The notes: generated by a model from the letters alone, not told the origin. DNA of 64,000 bases from Suillus spraguei (GCA_016800925.1 JABCPU010000262.1:31139-95138); one strand, 5' to 3'. Positions 11,611 through 23,722 are shown, counted from the stretch's first letter. Translations and numbers: made by a program.

Positions 11611-12690
11611 TTGTCACACTTGTGAGCACCTGACACTAGAGCTCTGATTGGACCATTGGACAACCTTCTCACTGCACCGCTGTAACAACATATTGGTGCT
11701 GGCCTTAGAACCCTATCTTTTAGCACACGTCTCACATCTATAGGAATCTCCACCAGTCCAAAAGCCATCTTACCCCTTTAGCATTGCCGGCGGCATCTCA
11801 CGCTTACCACACACCATACCGACTGCCGCACCACATTCCATGTACCAATGTCCTCCCATGTCCTTGCCACGTCTGCATAGCTCCATTTGGTGCATTGTTT
11901 GTCTTATGTTCATTATCACTGATTTCACGGCAAGTCTTATTACATGTTGCCTCGTGCCGCAACTGCCTCGCACTATGTTTACATATGGCGGTTACTGTAC
12001 TTGAGCACTACTGATCTCGCCTAGAGCATTCCGAATACATACAATTTAGGATGTAAGCACTGCATACCCCGCATGATACAGTACCTGATTTTACCCCATT
12101 GCACGTACTATAGGTCAGGATTATTGTCTAGCTCTGGAACCACCCAGTAGTAGACTTAGTCTTTAAAGTTCTTTACCGCTCATTAATTGATCACACTCTT
12201 TCACCAATACTGCTGGCATACCACTGGACTCTTGATTACTATTTTTATTGAACTTCTCATGCACCGCTACTTTACCACTGAAAGTACCACAGCCTTCTTT
12301 GCAGTTTCTTTGCACTGCTCGCAACCTTACCGCTACCACTGATATCATCGCTTGCTCGACATTACTGTTACTGACTTTATCTCAACCACAGTAGCACCGC
12401 TACATAAGACGCTAGTCCCGGTGGCATCATCACTGACCACGGCAACTTACTGCTGACTATGATGCTACTTTAGCTCACTGGTTTGACTTGGATTTAATTA
12501 TACTAACAGGCATCCCCCTTTAGGGTAGAACACTCTCGTTTTGCAAGTGAAGCAGACTAGATGGAGCGTAAGACCACACATACTAACCTAGGAGGTAGTT
12601 TATCTACAGCCCAGGTTAGGTTGAATCTTTACACCGCCATGTCACATATAATGAATGTTTGTCTAGAACATCATTTCAATTGATTGATAA
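11611..12690 (+). repeat. Dispersed ~130-bp repeat, copy 1, split by a TGTRA element
   Basis: The segments 11611-11680 and 12634-12690 together match the 3'-flanking sequence of the carboxypeptidase copies at about 49,702-49,830 and 52,650-52,775 (TTGTGAGCACCTGACA through GAACGTCATTTCAATTG). The two unsplit copies read CTGCACCGCCATG where this copy is interrupted after ACCGC. They therefore serve as unoccupied reference sites and prove the insertion at 11681-12633. Confidence 0.8.
11681..12633 (+). mobile_element. TGTRA element, subfamily 1, copy C (4-bp TSD CCGC)
   Basis: A 953-bp insertion starts TGTAACAACATATTGG and ends GAATCTTTACA, flanked by CCGC on both sides (11677-11680 and 12634-12637). 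Paralogous empty sites exist at about 49.77 and 52.72 kb. The interior has many AGCGGTAA/TTACCGCT-like motifs and no coding capacity above 76 codons. Confidence 0.85.
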
Positions 12691-13184
12691 TGGTGCATGT
12701 GCACCAAGTCCCTGACTTCCGATTCCAAAGTTCTCATGATTTTGGAACTCCTATTTTCACAACTTGTCTTCAGATACTCCAATCCATCATCTATTGTTTC
12801 CCTTGCCAGACATGTAATTCTGCAGTACTGCGATGTTATTTACAATTTTTTTCCTGGGTGTGTTAATGTATGTAGATCAACAGACATTTTAACATCACTG
12901 AGACCAGGCTCCTTCTCAGCCCCTGATTCGAGTGTGGAGGAGTCATCTGAGGGTGTGGTTGTTTAATAAGTCACATGATACAACAAAAATTCAAACCCAG
13001 CATAACCTTATTCTCCTCACACTCTCACCGGGGGCTGGAAGATAACATTTGTAAACAAAGGTCAGCCACAGTGACAGTGACTGCAGAACTCCAAAAATGC
13101 TCATTCACACCTAGTGTAGGGTTACAATTATTCAAATTAATATAGTTATTTATCTGCCTCGGTTAATGTTACACCCACTCCAAT
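12691..13184. other. Region upstream of the DUF6589 gene
   Basis: No gene is recognised. A short plus-strand frame (12697-12966, 89 codons) has no known motif. The stretch could contain the promoter or a lost first exon of the DUF6589 gene; no clear TATA box was identified. Confidence 0.35.
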
Positions 13185-13865
13185 ATGGACACAGTGATCA
13201 CAGCACTATGAGACTCCAACTTAAGTGCCTCACAATTCATTGTATCAATTCTGCAAAGCCAACAATATAATGGACATCATGTTGTCACGGATCTTCTTAC
13301 CCATTGTGATGAAATCTTGGATGTGTTCATTCATCATCCTTCTCATCAAGCTGAAGCTTTACAACACACCAACCAAGTTATGAGAGAGCAATATATTAGG
13401 GAGATTAAATCAATCTCATCTCATCAGAAGAAGCGGGTTGGCACTTTGGCCCATCACATACAACCACACAACAGGTAGAGGACTTTAGTATTGAGGAGAT
13501 GAGCATAAAAATGCAGGCTTGTGCACCTGCACTGTGGGATTTACTTGGGTTTCTCCTTGGCATTGGTAGTTTGTGTGAAGCAAAGGGAAAGGATGCTGAA
13601 GCTGATATTGTCATGGATGAAGTACATGATAAAGATGATAGCTATTGGGACAATCTAGATGACATAGATCTTGATGGATTTATCAATGGGCTCTCGTCAG
13701 ATGACTCACACATCAAGCAATTGGTGCCTGTGCAAAACACTGCAATTATTGCAATTGTAAGCATTATGTATCCCTTAAGTTACTGTGAATCTGAACAAAT
13801 AAAATTTAGAAATGTGTTGTCATAATGAGCATATTGATGCAAAGCACGAACCAAAGGTCAAATGC
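13185..13865 (+). pseudogene. DUF6589 protein, N-terminal segment
   Basis: Starting at ATG 13185, translation shows a Leu-rich N-terminal region of the DUF6589 type (QFIVSILQSQQYNG, LLTHCDEILDVFIHHPS), then after a frameshift near 13,425 GWHFGPSHTTTQQVEDFSIE and APALWDLLGFLLGIGS. An intron is likely at 13757-13809 (gtaagc...tag). Exon 2 reads VIMSILMQSTNQRSNA and stops being DUF6589-like at 13865. It resumes in frame at 26461 with LQSILKIFLQSTHTP. A TGA near 13,215 sits where CGA fits. DUF6589 is a domain of unknown function, abundant and repeat-associated in Agaricomycetes. The gene is split by the foldback element and is inactive. Confidence 0.8.
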
Positions 13866-14480
13866 GAGCCCCTTCAGTGACAAACTCCATACTATACGGG
13901 TCACCCGACCCACATAATATCCCATCAAAGATGGGCCAGCGGATGATGGGCTGAGGTTATGTATATCCTCGATGTTGACGGATGGGCCGGGGAGAATATT
14001 ATTTCTGATGGAGACGGGTGGGCCGGGAGACTTGTATTTTCGGGAGAGACGGGTGGGCCGAGGGAAACATGATTTCTGATGTTGATGGATGGGCCAGGGG
14101 GATATCATCCCCGACAGAGATGGGTGGGCCCATCTGGGTAGTATGTAGAGTAGGATATTATAGACAGCTGGGCTGAAGAGAGATGCAAGGCAAATATTAT
14201 TGCATAGATGGGTGGGCCGAGGTAAGAGAATATTACATATATGGGTGGGCTGAGGTGAGAGAATATTACATATATGGGTGGGCCGAGGGTGCAGTAAAAT
14301 ATTTATTGCATAGACAGGTGGGCCAACATGGGGGAATTTTACATAGACGGGTGGGGCCATGGACGGGTGGCCAGTAAAATATTTATTGCATAGACGGGTG
14401 GGCCGGGGGAGTTTACATAGATGGGTGGGCCGAGGTAAAATATATTACATATACGGGTGGGCCTAGATATGTATGATAAA
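13866..14480 (+). repeat. Left arm of the foldback TIR with GGGTGGGCC minisatellite
   Basis: Roughly ten irregular units of about 35-60 bp each carry a GGRTGGGCC core (for example near 14045, 14205, 14250 and 14350). The first 90 bp are a non-repetitive terminal segment matching the inverted right end. Units alternate the core with AT-rich AATATTACATATA-type spacers. Confidence 0.8.
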
Positions 14481-14639
14481 GACGTACAGCTGATGTAGCC
14501 ACCAGAGAATCAAACACATAGGATACATGCACCCTATGAGTGCATATGCCTACCATCGACCACCAAAATCTAAACCCTGAAGCACAAAAACCTGAATTCA
14601 CCATGTCTGACATTCATTGATAATTGAGGTGCCGGGTGC

Positions 14640-15880
14640 CGGGTGCCAAGTCCTGAATCCAGGGACTCAAAACTGGAGATTCAAATTAGATATTTCCTGA
14701 ATTCTGGATACCCAGACACCCGAAACACAACACACAAGGTGAAAGATTTAAAGTCCATGTGTCGAGTCATCTGGTGCCGAGTGCCGGGTGCGGGTGCAGA
14801 GTACCGAAACTAGAAACTCGAGATTCGAGATTCGAGACAAAACAGACATCTACCAAAAATGTGTGGATCAAAGTTTTGTTGTTGCCTGACATGTGTCTGA
14901 GTCCCGAGGACTGAACCCAGAAATTGTGGACTACCAGATTTCGGGATTCAGGGTTCGGCACTCGAGATTCGAGATTTGAGACGAAAAAGATATCTACCAA
15001 AAATGTGTGGATCAAAGTCATTTTATTGCCTAACATTTTTTTTGGCCTCAAGTGCAGAAGCCTGAATACCGAACCCCAAACCCCTAAATAGTAGACTACC
15101 GGAGTTCGGAGTTCAGGGTTCGGCACTTAGAATGTGTGGATCAATAGGTGTCTATTGCCTCACATTGTTCTGAATCCCGAGTCGCGAGTGCTGGGTGCCG
15201 GGGTTCAGGGTTCGGCACTCAACATGTGTAAATCAATATCTTTGTATTGCCTCGCATTGTTCTAACTCCTGGGTGCCAAAGAGTGCCGGGTGCCAGAGTT
15301 CGGGGTTCAGCACATAAATATGTGGATCAATATCTTTCACATTGTTATGAGTCCCAAATCCTGATCCCTGAGTGCCAGGTGCTGGAGTTCAGGGTTTGGC
15401 ACTCAACATGTGTAAATCAATATCTTTGTATTGCCTCACATTGTTCTAACTCCTGGGTGTCGGAGTTCGGGGTTTGGCACTCAACATGTGTAAATCAATA
15501 TCTTTGGATTGCCTCACATTGTTCTAACTCCCAGGTGCTGGGGTTTGGGGTTCGGTGTTAAAATATGTGGATCAATATTTTTCACATTGTTATGAGGCCT
15601 GAGTCCCAATTCCTGACTGCCAGGTGCCGGAGTTCAGGGTTTGGTGTCAAAATATGTGCATCAATATCTTTCACATTGTTATGAGTCCCAAGGCCCAAGT
15701 CCCGAGTGCTGGGTGCCAGAGTTTGGGGTTCAGCACTCAACACGTGTGAATCAATATCTCTGTATTGCCTCACATTATTCTAAGTCCCAGGTACCAAGTC
15801 CCAGGTGCCAGGGGTTGGGGTTCGGCACTTAAAATATGTAGATCAATATTTTTCACATGGTGATGAGTCCCGAGTCCCAG
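14640..15880 (+). repeat. Satellite B array, left arm (about 100-130 bp units)
   Basis: Tandem divergent units share AATGTGTGGATCAA followed by TTGCCTCACATTGTTCT and a GAGTGCCGGGTGC-rich part with GGGGTTCGGCACT. At least eight units are visible. The array continues at 16847-17180 after a transposon copy, and about 190 bp in inverted orientation remain at 22,061-22,251. Open frames inside are by-products of repetition. Confidence 0.8.
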
Positions 15881-16846
15881 TGTAAAGATACAATCTACCC
15901 TGAGCTGTAGATAAACCACGGCCTAAGCTAGTATGCAAGTCTTGCACTCTACCTAGTCTGCTTCACTTGCGAAGGCAAGAACGTTCAACCCTAAAGGGAA
16001 TGCTAAGTTAGTAAAGTTCAATAATGCCTAACCTGTGGTGCAAGAATGCCATCGGAGGTAGCGAGATGCTAGCGGTGACCTCCGGTCTGTGGGAAACTTG
16101 CGGTAAGCGTGGGAATGCAGTAGGCAAGCGTAGCATGAACAGTAAAACTGCGGTAGTACGAGCGGTAAAACTGCGGTAAGCGTGGGAACTTCTGCGGTAA
16201 AACAAGCGGTAGTGTAGCGGTGAAGCGTGGGAAAGCGCGGGAAAGTGGTAAAGAGCGGTGGTGCGTGCAGCGGTAAAGCGGTAAAGAGCGGTGGTGCGTG
16301 CAGCAGTAAAGCGGTAAAGAGCGGTGGTGTGTGCAGCGGTAAAGCAATTCTTAAGGAAACAGTGACTTCAGTAAAGGACTTTATTTCGTAGTGACAGTAG
16401 TGGTGACTATTCCTAAGTACCGTGTGTACTATAGGAGGGAAGTAAGTAAAGAGTACGGGTACCTAGGAATTTTATACAAAAGGAATAGCTACGGAAACAG
16501 AAAGGATAGGATTAACACGCAGCAGACATGTAATAAGACTGCACTACAGTTTACAAAACATCACGTACCAGCGAGACTGGATGGACATAGGACGGACAGT
16601 GAATCTTGCTTGTGGATGCCTAATGGGTTCGTGGAGATTGCCGAAGATCACCGCTTTGCAGGAAAGTTACCGCAGTACAGCCATTAAGCTGCAACAAGGC
16701 TTCCGGAGTGTGGAACAATACCGTTAGATAGGGGTAAACGCATGGTAAAGTAGGACGGTGAAGCCGAAGGGTAAGGATAATGATTGCCATGTGACACCTA
16801 TATGAAAATGTGCCGTTTCAAGCTCAGCGTGAGTTTGTTCGTCACA
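15881..16846 (-). mobile_element. TGTRA element, subfamily 2, copy B
   Basis: A 966-bp minus-oriented copy (ends TGTAAAGATAC...GTTCGTCACA) is inserted in satellite B. The flanks CCAG (15877-15880) and CTGG (16847-16850) both fit an original CCGG duplicated and then mutated at its CpG on opposite strands. A 98-codon frame (16391-16687, plus) corresponds position by position to the minus-strand frame of copy A, but with many amino-acid differences. Confidence 0.75.
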
Positions 16847-18264
16847 CTGGGTGCTGGGGTTCGGGTTCAGCACTTAAGATGTATGGATTGATATGTTTCA
16901 CATTGTTACCCAGCACCCGGCACAAGGTGACTCAACAGATAGGTTTCAAATTCTTTACATTTTGTGTCGAGTCCTGAGTGCCAGGTGCCGGGGTTCGGGG
17001 TTTGGCACTCAAAATGTGTGAATCAATGTGAGGCAATAAAAAGACTTTGACCCACACATTTTTAGTGCTGAACCCCGAACTCTGACATCTGGTAGTCCAC
17101 AATTTCGGGGTTTGGCACTTGTGATTCTGCACTCAGGACTCAGAAAAATGTGAGACAATAAAAGGAATTTGATCCACACATTTAAAACTTGAAACTCATA
17201 AAATGTATATCATGTAAATTTTCTATTTCCTTACACAGTTCACCAAGTGTCAAGTACCAAGACCTGAGACCCGAATCCTGAATTCCTGGCAATGTACCAA
17301 GTGCCGAGTGCTGAGTGCCAAAACCCAAAACTTGAAACTTGAAACACAACACTTGAAACTCGCAAAAATCTGTATCATGTAAAATTTCTATTTCCTTACA
17401 CAGTTCACCAAGTGTTGAGTACCAAGACCCAAGACCTGAATCCTGAATGTAGGGTTGGCAGGCCAGCTGCGGAGGTCCGGAGATATGGAGATCAGGGCCA
17501 GAGATCATAGTGGAGATGGGGTGTGAAATACAGTATGTGACAGAAACTCGCAAAAATGTATATCATGTAAAATTTCTATTTCCTTACACAGTTCACCAAT
17601 TGTCAAGTAACAAGACCTGAGACCCAAATCCTGAATTCCTGGCAATGTATGAAGTGCTGAGTGCTGAGTGCTGAGTGCCGAAGCCTGAGACCCAAAACTT
17701 GAAATTTCAAAACTCGCAAACATCTGTATCATGTACAATTTCTATTTCCTTACACAGTTCACCGAGTGTTGAGTACCAAGACCCAAGACCCAAATCCCAA
17801 ATTTAGGGTTGGCAGGCTAGCTGCAGAGGTCCAGAGGTCTGGAAATATGGAGATCAGGGCCAGAGATCATAGTGGAGATGGGGTGTGAAATACGGTATGT
17901 GACAGAAACTCGCAAAAATGTATATCATGTAAAATTTCTATTTCCTTACACAGTTCATTGAGTGTTGAGTAGCAAGACCCGAGACCCGAATTCCTGGCAA
18001 TGTAGCAAGTGCCTCGTGCCAAAGCCCAAAGCCCAAAACTTGAAACTTGAAACTCAAAACTTGCAAAAATCTGTATCATGTAAAATTTCTATTTCCTTAC
18101 ACAGTTCACTGAGTGTTGAGTACCAAGCCCCGAGACCTGAATTCCTGGCAATGTAGCAAGTGCCTCGTGCCAAAGCCCAAAACCCAAAACTTGAAACTTG
18201 AAACTCAAAACTTGCAAAAATCTGTATCATGTAAAATTTCTATTTCCTTACACAGTTCACCGAG
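16847..18264 (-). repeat. Satellite B remainder and satellite C array, left arm
   Basis: Satellite B units continue to about 17,180, followed by satellite C. C units are about 150-190 bp and carry ATGTAAAATTTCTATTTCC, then TTACACAGTTCACCGAGTGT, and end with AATTCCTGGCAATGTA. Some units include a GGCAGGCCAGCTGCGGAGG segment. The same satellite lies inverted at 20,641-22,060, so these arrays form the two arms of a palindrome. Confidence 0.85.
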
Positions 18265-19420
18265 TGATTCCATTCCTCTGGATCTCCCTGCATTCCTCTC
18301 CGGACATATTCCCCTGCCACATGCATTACACTATTTGAGGTATGTCCTTGTCTCCAGCTCTCGGTTACCTCTGTTTCTGTCTTGATAATCTCTTTCGTAC
18401 ATATCTCATCTCTGAGTTCATTTTGTTATGTTCCATTGTACTTAGTAGTATGTTTACGCATGGTTCATACATAGCCTTGGATTATGCTTACTGATCCTTA
18501 CCTATGATACCTACAGTATATAAACTCGCACTGAAGTACTCTGGACTTCAGTTTGGTCATTACTGTCTGATTACTTACTTTCTTCTTTCTACTTATTCTC
18601 TGCTTTATATCTTGCTACCTTCTCATGTCAATATAACTCCATTCCATTCTTGCACTTGGGCTCTGGCCCTTGTAAGCCTCTGGTTCAGGCCTATGGGAGT
18701 ATTCCCTAGGCCGGACCTTTGACCCTTTGTTATATTATACTTTCCGAACTTTGTCTGAACTCCAGTCTTTATCTCTGTTCACCTCCAGCTCTACCTTTGG
18801 TAGTCTTCCTCTGTTTGTTTCTACTCCAGACTTTATCCGTAGTAGCCTGTACCTTCCTTACATAATCTCCGGACCTACTCCTCCATAGTAGGGCAATACT
18901 TCCCCCCAAATCCACAGAGCTCCACTCCTCCGTTTCTCCACTCCTCCACTCCTCCATTTCTCTGTTCCTCCACTCCTCATCCTCTGGACCTCCTATCTCT
19001 GGACCTCTTGTCCTGTCCTATCCTATCCTTGACCTCCTGTGGTCATATTTCCCCCTGGAGCCTTGCTCCAATCCTGCCCTAGACTTCATCCAGCGGTCTT
19101 CCCTTCACACATTCTACTTGGGACTTGTCCCAGTAGTCTTACCTTTATCTCCGCCTACCTCCGGCGTAGTTTTCTACACTTCTCCAGAAGTTTATTGGTG
19201 CTCTATGGAGCAATCCAGCCCAAGAGTTCCTCCAAGGTTCTCCCTCGGACTTCACAAGAACTCCTCTTTGGACTTCATATGAAATTAGGGGCATGTACTC
19301 AGGCAAGGGGCACAGCGCACAAGCTGAGGCCAAGCCCCCATGAATTAGTATGACCCTCCAGTATGACCCCATGCAAAGCTGGAACTTCTGAATAGCCTCT
19401 GGTTTTGCATGGCCATAACA
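18265..19420 (-). mobile_element. LTR-X-like element, minus orientation
   Basis: Read on the minus strand it begins TGTTATGGCCATGC at 19420 and runs through the LTR-X landmarks (GCTGTGCCCCTT, CTCCGGAC-rich purine blocks). It ends GGAATGGAATCA at 18265, unlike the other copies, so it is a divergent or 3'-altered member. The flanks CCGAG and GTTTT do not match. It interrupts the satellite C arm of the foldback element and has no counterpart in the right arm at the mirrored position. Confidence 0.65.
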
Positions 19421-20640
19421 GTTTTGAGTTTCAGCACTCAGCACTCAGTGATTCAAGAATTTGCTTCTGGCAGAGGTAACATTCATTGAAAAAAATTGTA
19501 TATACATCAATTACTATGCAATTATGCCAACCTCCTCACAAGACCCTTTAACCTTCACCTCAACATCCAAGAACAAAAACATAGAAAGTCGCATTTCTCA
19601 CACTTTTGATGTTTTCAGTATCTTACTCTTGCATAAATAATACAGCCTCTTCATATATCATTATAATACCATATATACTTGCTTTGTATGACAAGGATCA
19701 GCTGAAAATAGGCCGGAGTTTTGAACTAGTGTGAATGCTTACTATTTCTACTGATAAGGAGCCCATACTTTCAAAACATCAAAGTTTATTCATCAGACAC
19801 CTGGAGTAGATTTAAAATACATTCACTATGATATATCTAAATTTATAAAACCATCCAACAAGAATTGAGTGCTGAGGAAGTGAAATAGATAAGAAATTGA
19901 CTGTGGGAAAGTTCAAAGTCCCAAAATATCGAAAATGGTCAGTTGGGCAGTTGTAGGACTTTGACGCTGGGTCAACTGAGATATACACCACATCCCTTTC
20001 ACCACCCTCCAACCTCAGGGCAATATGCAGTATAGGTTCCTTTAGTAGTCTAACATGTATCTTACATATTTTGAATGAAATATTTAAACTGTACCATATA
20101 TAAATGTGACTTTGTGTAAAAAGATGTCAATTGTCACTTTTCACACATATGTCATTTTACTTATCGTTCAGTCAGTCCTTCATGGATCTTTCTAAAACTT
20201 CAAATACATCATTAGGGACATATATGAGAGGTAAATCATGCATCAGATCACTTATCATAAGCTTGATTATTATGTAGGCTTCTTATCAGTAGAAATATCC
20301 CCTGTACATGACATATCAGATTTGTGGCCTATATACAACTGATCCTTTGCATATGACACATGTAGGAGTGTGCTACTGTTGATGTCTGAGCAGGGCTGGC
20401 CATTCATGCAATGATAAGACATTCAAAAACTTTGAAAATGATTGAGGAGCAACAGGAGGGCATCCATGATAAGATGGTTGAGATTGAACTGGATGTTGAG
20501 GTGAAGGTTAAAGGGTCTTGTGAGGAGGTGGACATAATTGCATAGTGATAGATGTATATACAATTTTTTTCAATGAATGTTACCTCTGCCAGAAGCAAAT
20601 TATTGAATCACTGAGTGCTGAGTGCTGAGTGCTGAGTGCC
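19421..20640. repeat. Central inverted repeat of the foldback element
   Basis: The 19,430-19,780 and 20,290-20,640 segments are inverted copies. Shared landmarks, left then right as reverse complement, are ACTCAGTGATTCAA, TTTGCTTCTGGCAGAGGTAA, CACAAGACCCTTTAACCTTC and TTTCTACTGATAAG. The symmetry centre is near 20,030. The roughly 500 bp between the arms has only a 66-codon minus frame (19812-20012) with no recognised motif, so no transposase lies at the centre. Confidence 0.75.
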
Positions 20641-22251
20641 AACACTTGAAACCCAAAACTTGAAACTCACAAAGTGTGAAGTACCAAGACCTGAGACCCA
20701 AAACCCTGGCATACAGTTTCAAGTTTCAAGTTTCAAGTTTCAAATTTTGGGGTTCAGGGTTTAGGGTTCGGGTTCTGGCACGAGGCACTTGTTACATTGC
20801 CAGGAATTCAGGATTTGGGTTCCGGGTTTTGGTACTTGACACTCGGTGAACTGTATAAGGAAATAGAAATTTTACATGATACAGATTTGTGCGAGTTTCA
20901 AGTTTCAAGTTTCGGGGTTCGAGGTCTGGCACTCGGCACTTGTTACATTGCCAGGAATTCAGGATTCGGGTCTCAGTTCTTGGTACTTGACACTCGGTGA
21001 ACTGTATAAGGAAATAGAAAATTTACATCTTACACATCTTTGCAAGTTTCAAGTTTCAAGTTGTAAATTTTGGAGTTCGGGCGTTGTGTTCCGGCACTCA
21101 GCACTTGTTACATTGCCAGGAATTCGGGATTTGGGTCCCAGGTCGTGGTACTTGACACTCGGTGAACTGTGTAAGGAAATAGAAATTTTACATGATACAG
21201 ATTTTTGCAAGTTTCAATTTTGAAGTTTGAAGTTTGAAGTTTCGGAGGTCAGGTTCTGGCACTCGGCACTTGTTACATTGCCAGGAATTTGTGATTCAGG
21301 TCCCGGGTCTTGTTACTTGACACTCAGTGAACTGTGTAAGAAAATAGAAATTTTACATGATACAAATTTTTGCAAGTTTCAATTTTGAAGTTTGAAGTTT
21401 GAAGTTTCGAAGTTCGGGGGTCGGGTTCCAGCACTCGGCACTTGTTACACTGCCAGGAATTCGGGATTCGGGTCCCGGGTCTTAGTACTTGACACTCGGT
21501 GAACTGTGCAAGGAAATAGAAAATTTAAATGATACAGATTTTTGCAAGTTTCAATTTTGAAGTTTGAAGTTTGAAGTTTCGGGGCTTGGGTGAGGGCACT
21601 TGGCACTTGTTACATTGCTAGAAATTCGGGGGTTTTGGGTCTCAGGTCTTAGTACTTGACACTCGGTGAACTGTGCAAGGAAATAGAAATTTTACATGAT
21701 ACAGATTTTTGGAAGGTTCAAGTTTGAAGTTTGAAGTTTCAGAGTTTGGGGGTCGGCTTCTGGCACTTGGCACTTGTTACATTGCCAGGAATTTGGGATT
21801 TGGGTCCCGGGTCGTGGTACTTGACACTCGGTGAACTGTGTAAGGAAATAGACATTTTACATGATACACATTTTTGTGAGTTCCAAGTTCCAAGTTTCAA
21901 GTTTCAAGGTTCAGGGTTTGGGTTCTGGCACTCAGCACTTGTTACATTGCCAAGGATTCAAGATTCGGGTCCTGGGTCTTGATACTTGACACTCGGTGAA
22001 CTGTGTGAGGAAATAGGCATTTTACATGATATACATTTTTGCAAGTTTCAAGTTTTGAGTTTTGAGTTTCAGCTTTTTATTGCCTCACATTTTTCTGAGT
22101 CCCAAGTGCCAAATCCTGAGTGCTGAACCCCGGTAGTCCACAATTTCGGGGTTCGGCACTTGGGATTCAGCACTCAGGACTCAGACAAATGTCAGGCAAT
22201 CAAAAGATTTGATTCACACATTTTTGGTAGATATCTTTTTTGTCTCGAATC
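20641..22251 (+). repeat. Satellite C and B arrays, right arm (inverted)
   Basis: About eight satellite C units occur here in opposite orientation to 17,181-18,264. Recurring parts are GGCACTTGTTACATTGCCAG, GACACTCGGTGAACTGTGTA and AGGAAATAGAAATTTTACAT. From about 22,061 the sequence switches to inverted satellite B (TTTTTATTGCCTCACATTTT) up to the LTR at 22252. Frames of up to 115 codons (20876-21223) arise from the repeat and are not genes. Confidence 0.85.
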
Positions 22252-23038
22252 TGTTACAGCCATGCAAAACCAGAGGCTACTCAGACGTTCCAGCTTTGCA
22301 TGGGGTCTTACTGGAGTGTCATAACTAAATCATAAGGGCTTGGCCTCTGCTCATGCGCTGTGCCCCATATACAAGAGCCATACTACAATGTGGTATAAGT
22401 ATGTCCTTGAGGAATTTGTTCATTCTCACACAATATCATAGATAGTGAAAAATGTCAAAACATGCGGACAGTTTTTTGAGCCACTGTATGTGCCCCTAAT
22501 TTTGCATGAAGTCTGAGGGGGAGTTCCAGTGAAGTCCAGAGGGGAACTCCAGAGGAACTCTAGGGCTAGACTGCTCAATAGTGCGCCAACGGACTACTGT
22601 AGGATCGTGGGAACCATGCAGGAACTATTTCCGGAGGACAGGAAATACAGGTAAGACTACTGGGTCGAGTCCCAAGTAGAATGGAATGGAGGATGGACTG
22701 CCAGATGAAGTCCAGGGCAAGATAGGAGGGAAGCTCCAGGGGGAAAGATGATCCACAGGATGTCAAGGGTGGGGTAGGACAGGACCAGAGGTCCGAAGAT
22801 AGGGGGTCCAGAGATAGGAGGTCTGGAGGGGGAGGAGTATAGGAGTGTAGGAGTGGAGGACCAGAGAAGTGAAGCTCCGTGGATCCAAGTGGAAGTATTT
22901 AGGACATTGATGAGGATCGGAAGTCTCAGATATCAGAGGAGGGAAAGTCCGTACATAGTGGTGGGTGAGCTGTGCTCAGGGTGGGCTAGGATATGCATAG
23001 TGTTAGCAAGCTAGCTGCAGAGGTCTGAAGGTCCAGTC
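22252..23038 (+). mobile_element. LTR-X, 3'-truncated copy
   Basis: The copy begins TGTTACAGCCATGC inside satellite B and follows LTR-X to about 22,980, including the CTCATGCGCTGTGCCCC landmark and the GGAGG-rich block. The usual ATATGACA end is missing. The last 50 bp (GCAAGCTAGCTGCAGAGG) resemble a satellite C variant near 17,810. It contains a Tc1 remnant at 22,378-22,486. Confidence 0.65.
22378..22486 (-). mobile_element. Tc1 terminal-repeat remnant
   Basis: About 109 bp match the right terminal repeat of the Tc1 element at 23723-25337, ending TTTTTTGAGCCACTG and followed by TA. The rest of the element is gone. The surrounding LTR sequence (GTGCCCC...TATGTGCCCC) shows the insertion was into the LTR, with later internal deletion leaving one end. 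Confidence 0.7.
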
Positions 23039-23722
23039 TGTTACGACCATGCAAAACCGGAGATTAGTAAGAAGTCCTGGTCTTACATGGGGTTGTACTG
23101 GAGGGTTGTAAAGTCAAAGGGGCTTGGCCTCAGCTCGTATGCTGTGCCCCTTACCCGAGTATGTGCCCTTAATTTCAGATGAAGTCCAAGGGAGAGTTCT
23201 GGTGAAGTCCAGATGGAGGGTCCGGATGAACTCTAAGGCAGGATAGCTCGACAGAGCTCCGATGGACTTCCGGATGAGCGCAGGAATGCGCCGGAACTAT
23301 TTCCGGAAGGTAGGGAGTAATGGTAACACTACTGGAACAAGCTCCAAGTAGAATGGATGAAGGATGGACTGCTGGACAAAGTCCAGGGCAGGATAGGAGC
23401 AGAGCTCTGGAGGGAAAGATGATCCATAGATGTCAGAGGATAGGATAGGATGGATCCAGAGGACTAGGGGTCCGAAGGTCCGGAGCTCAGAGGAGCGGAG
23501 GAGTGGATGATTGGATGATTGGATGAGCATAGCTCTGTGGATCTTATAGGAAGTGTTGGCTACTAGAGGGGAGTAGGTCTGGATATGGTGTAGAGATAGT
23601 ATAGACTACTCCGGACAAGGTCCGGAATAGAAACAGACAGTATAAGACTACCAAAGGTAGAGTCGGAGGTGAAACAGATGATAGACAGAGATGGACGAAG
23701 TCCGAAAAGATTATAGGACATA

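Noticed and set aside
14640..18264. Possible CRISPR-like array
   Set aside because: Units are contiguous and diverged along their whole length, with no conserved-repeat/unique-spacer pattern, and the context is eukaryotic.
20876..21223. Repetitive frames encoding VTLPGIQDSG/LTLGELCKEIE repeats in the satellite arrays
   Set aside because: At first these look like a tandem-repeat protein, but the frame breaks in most units and the same repeat is read in both orientations in the two arms; they are satellite by-products.
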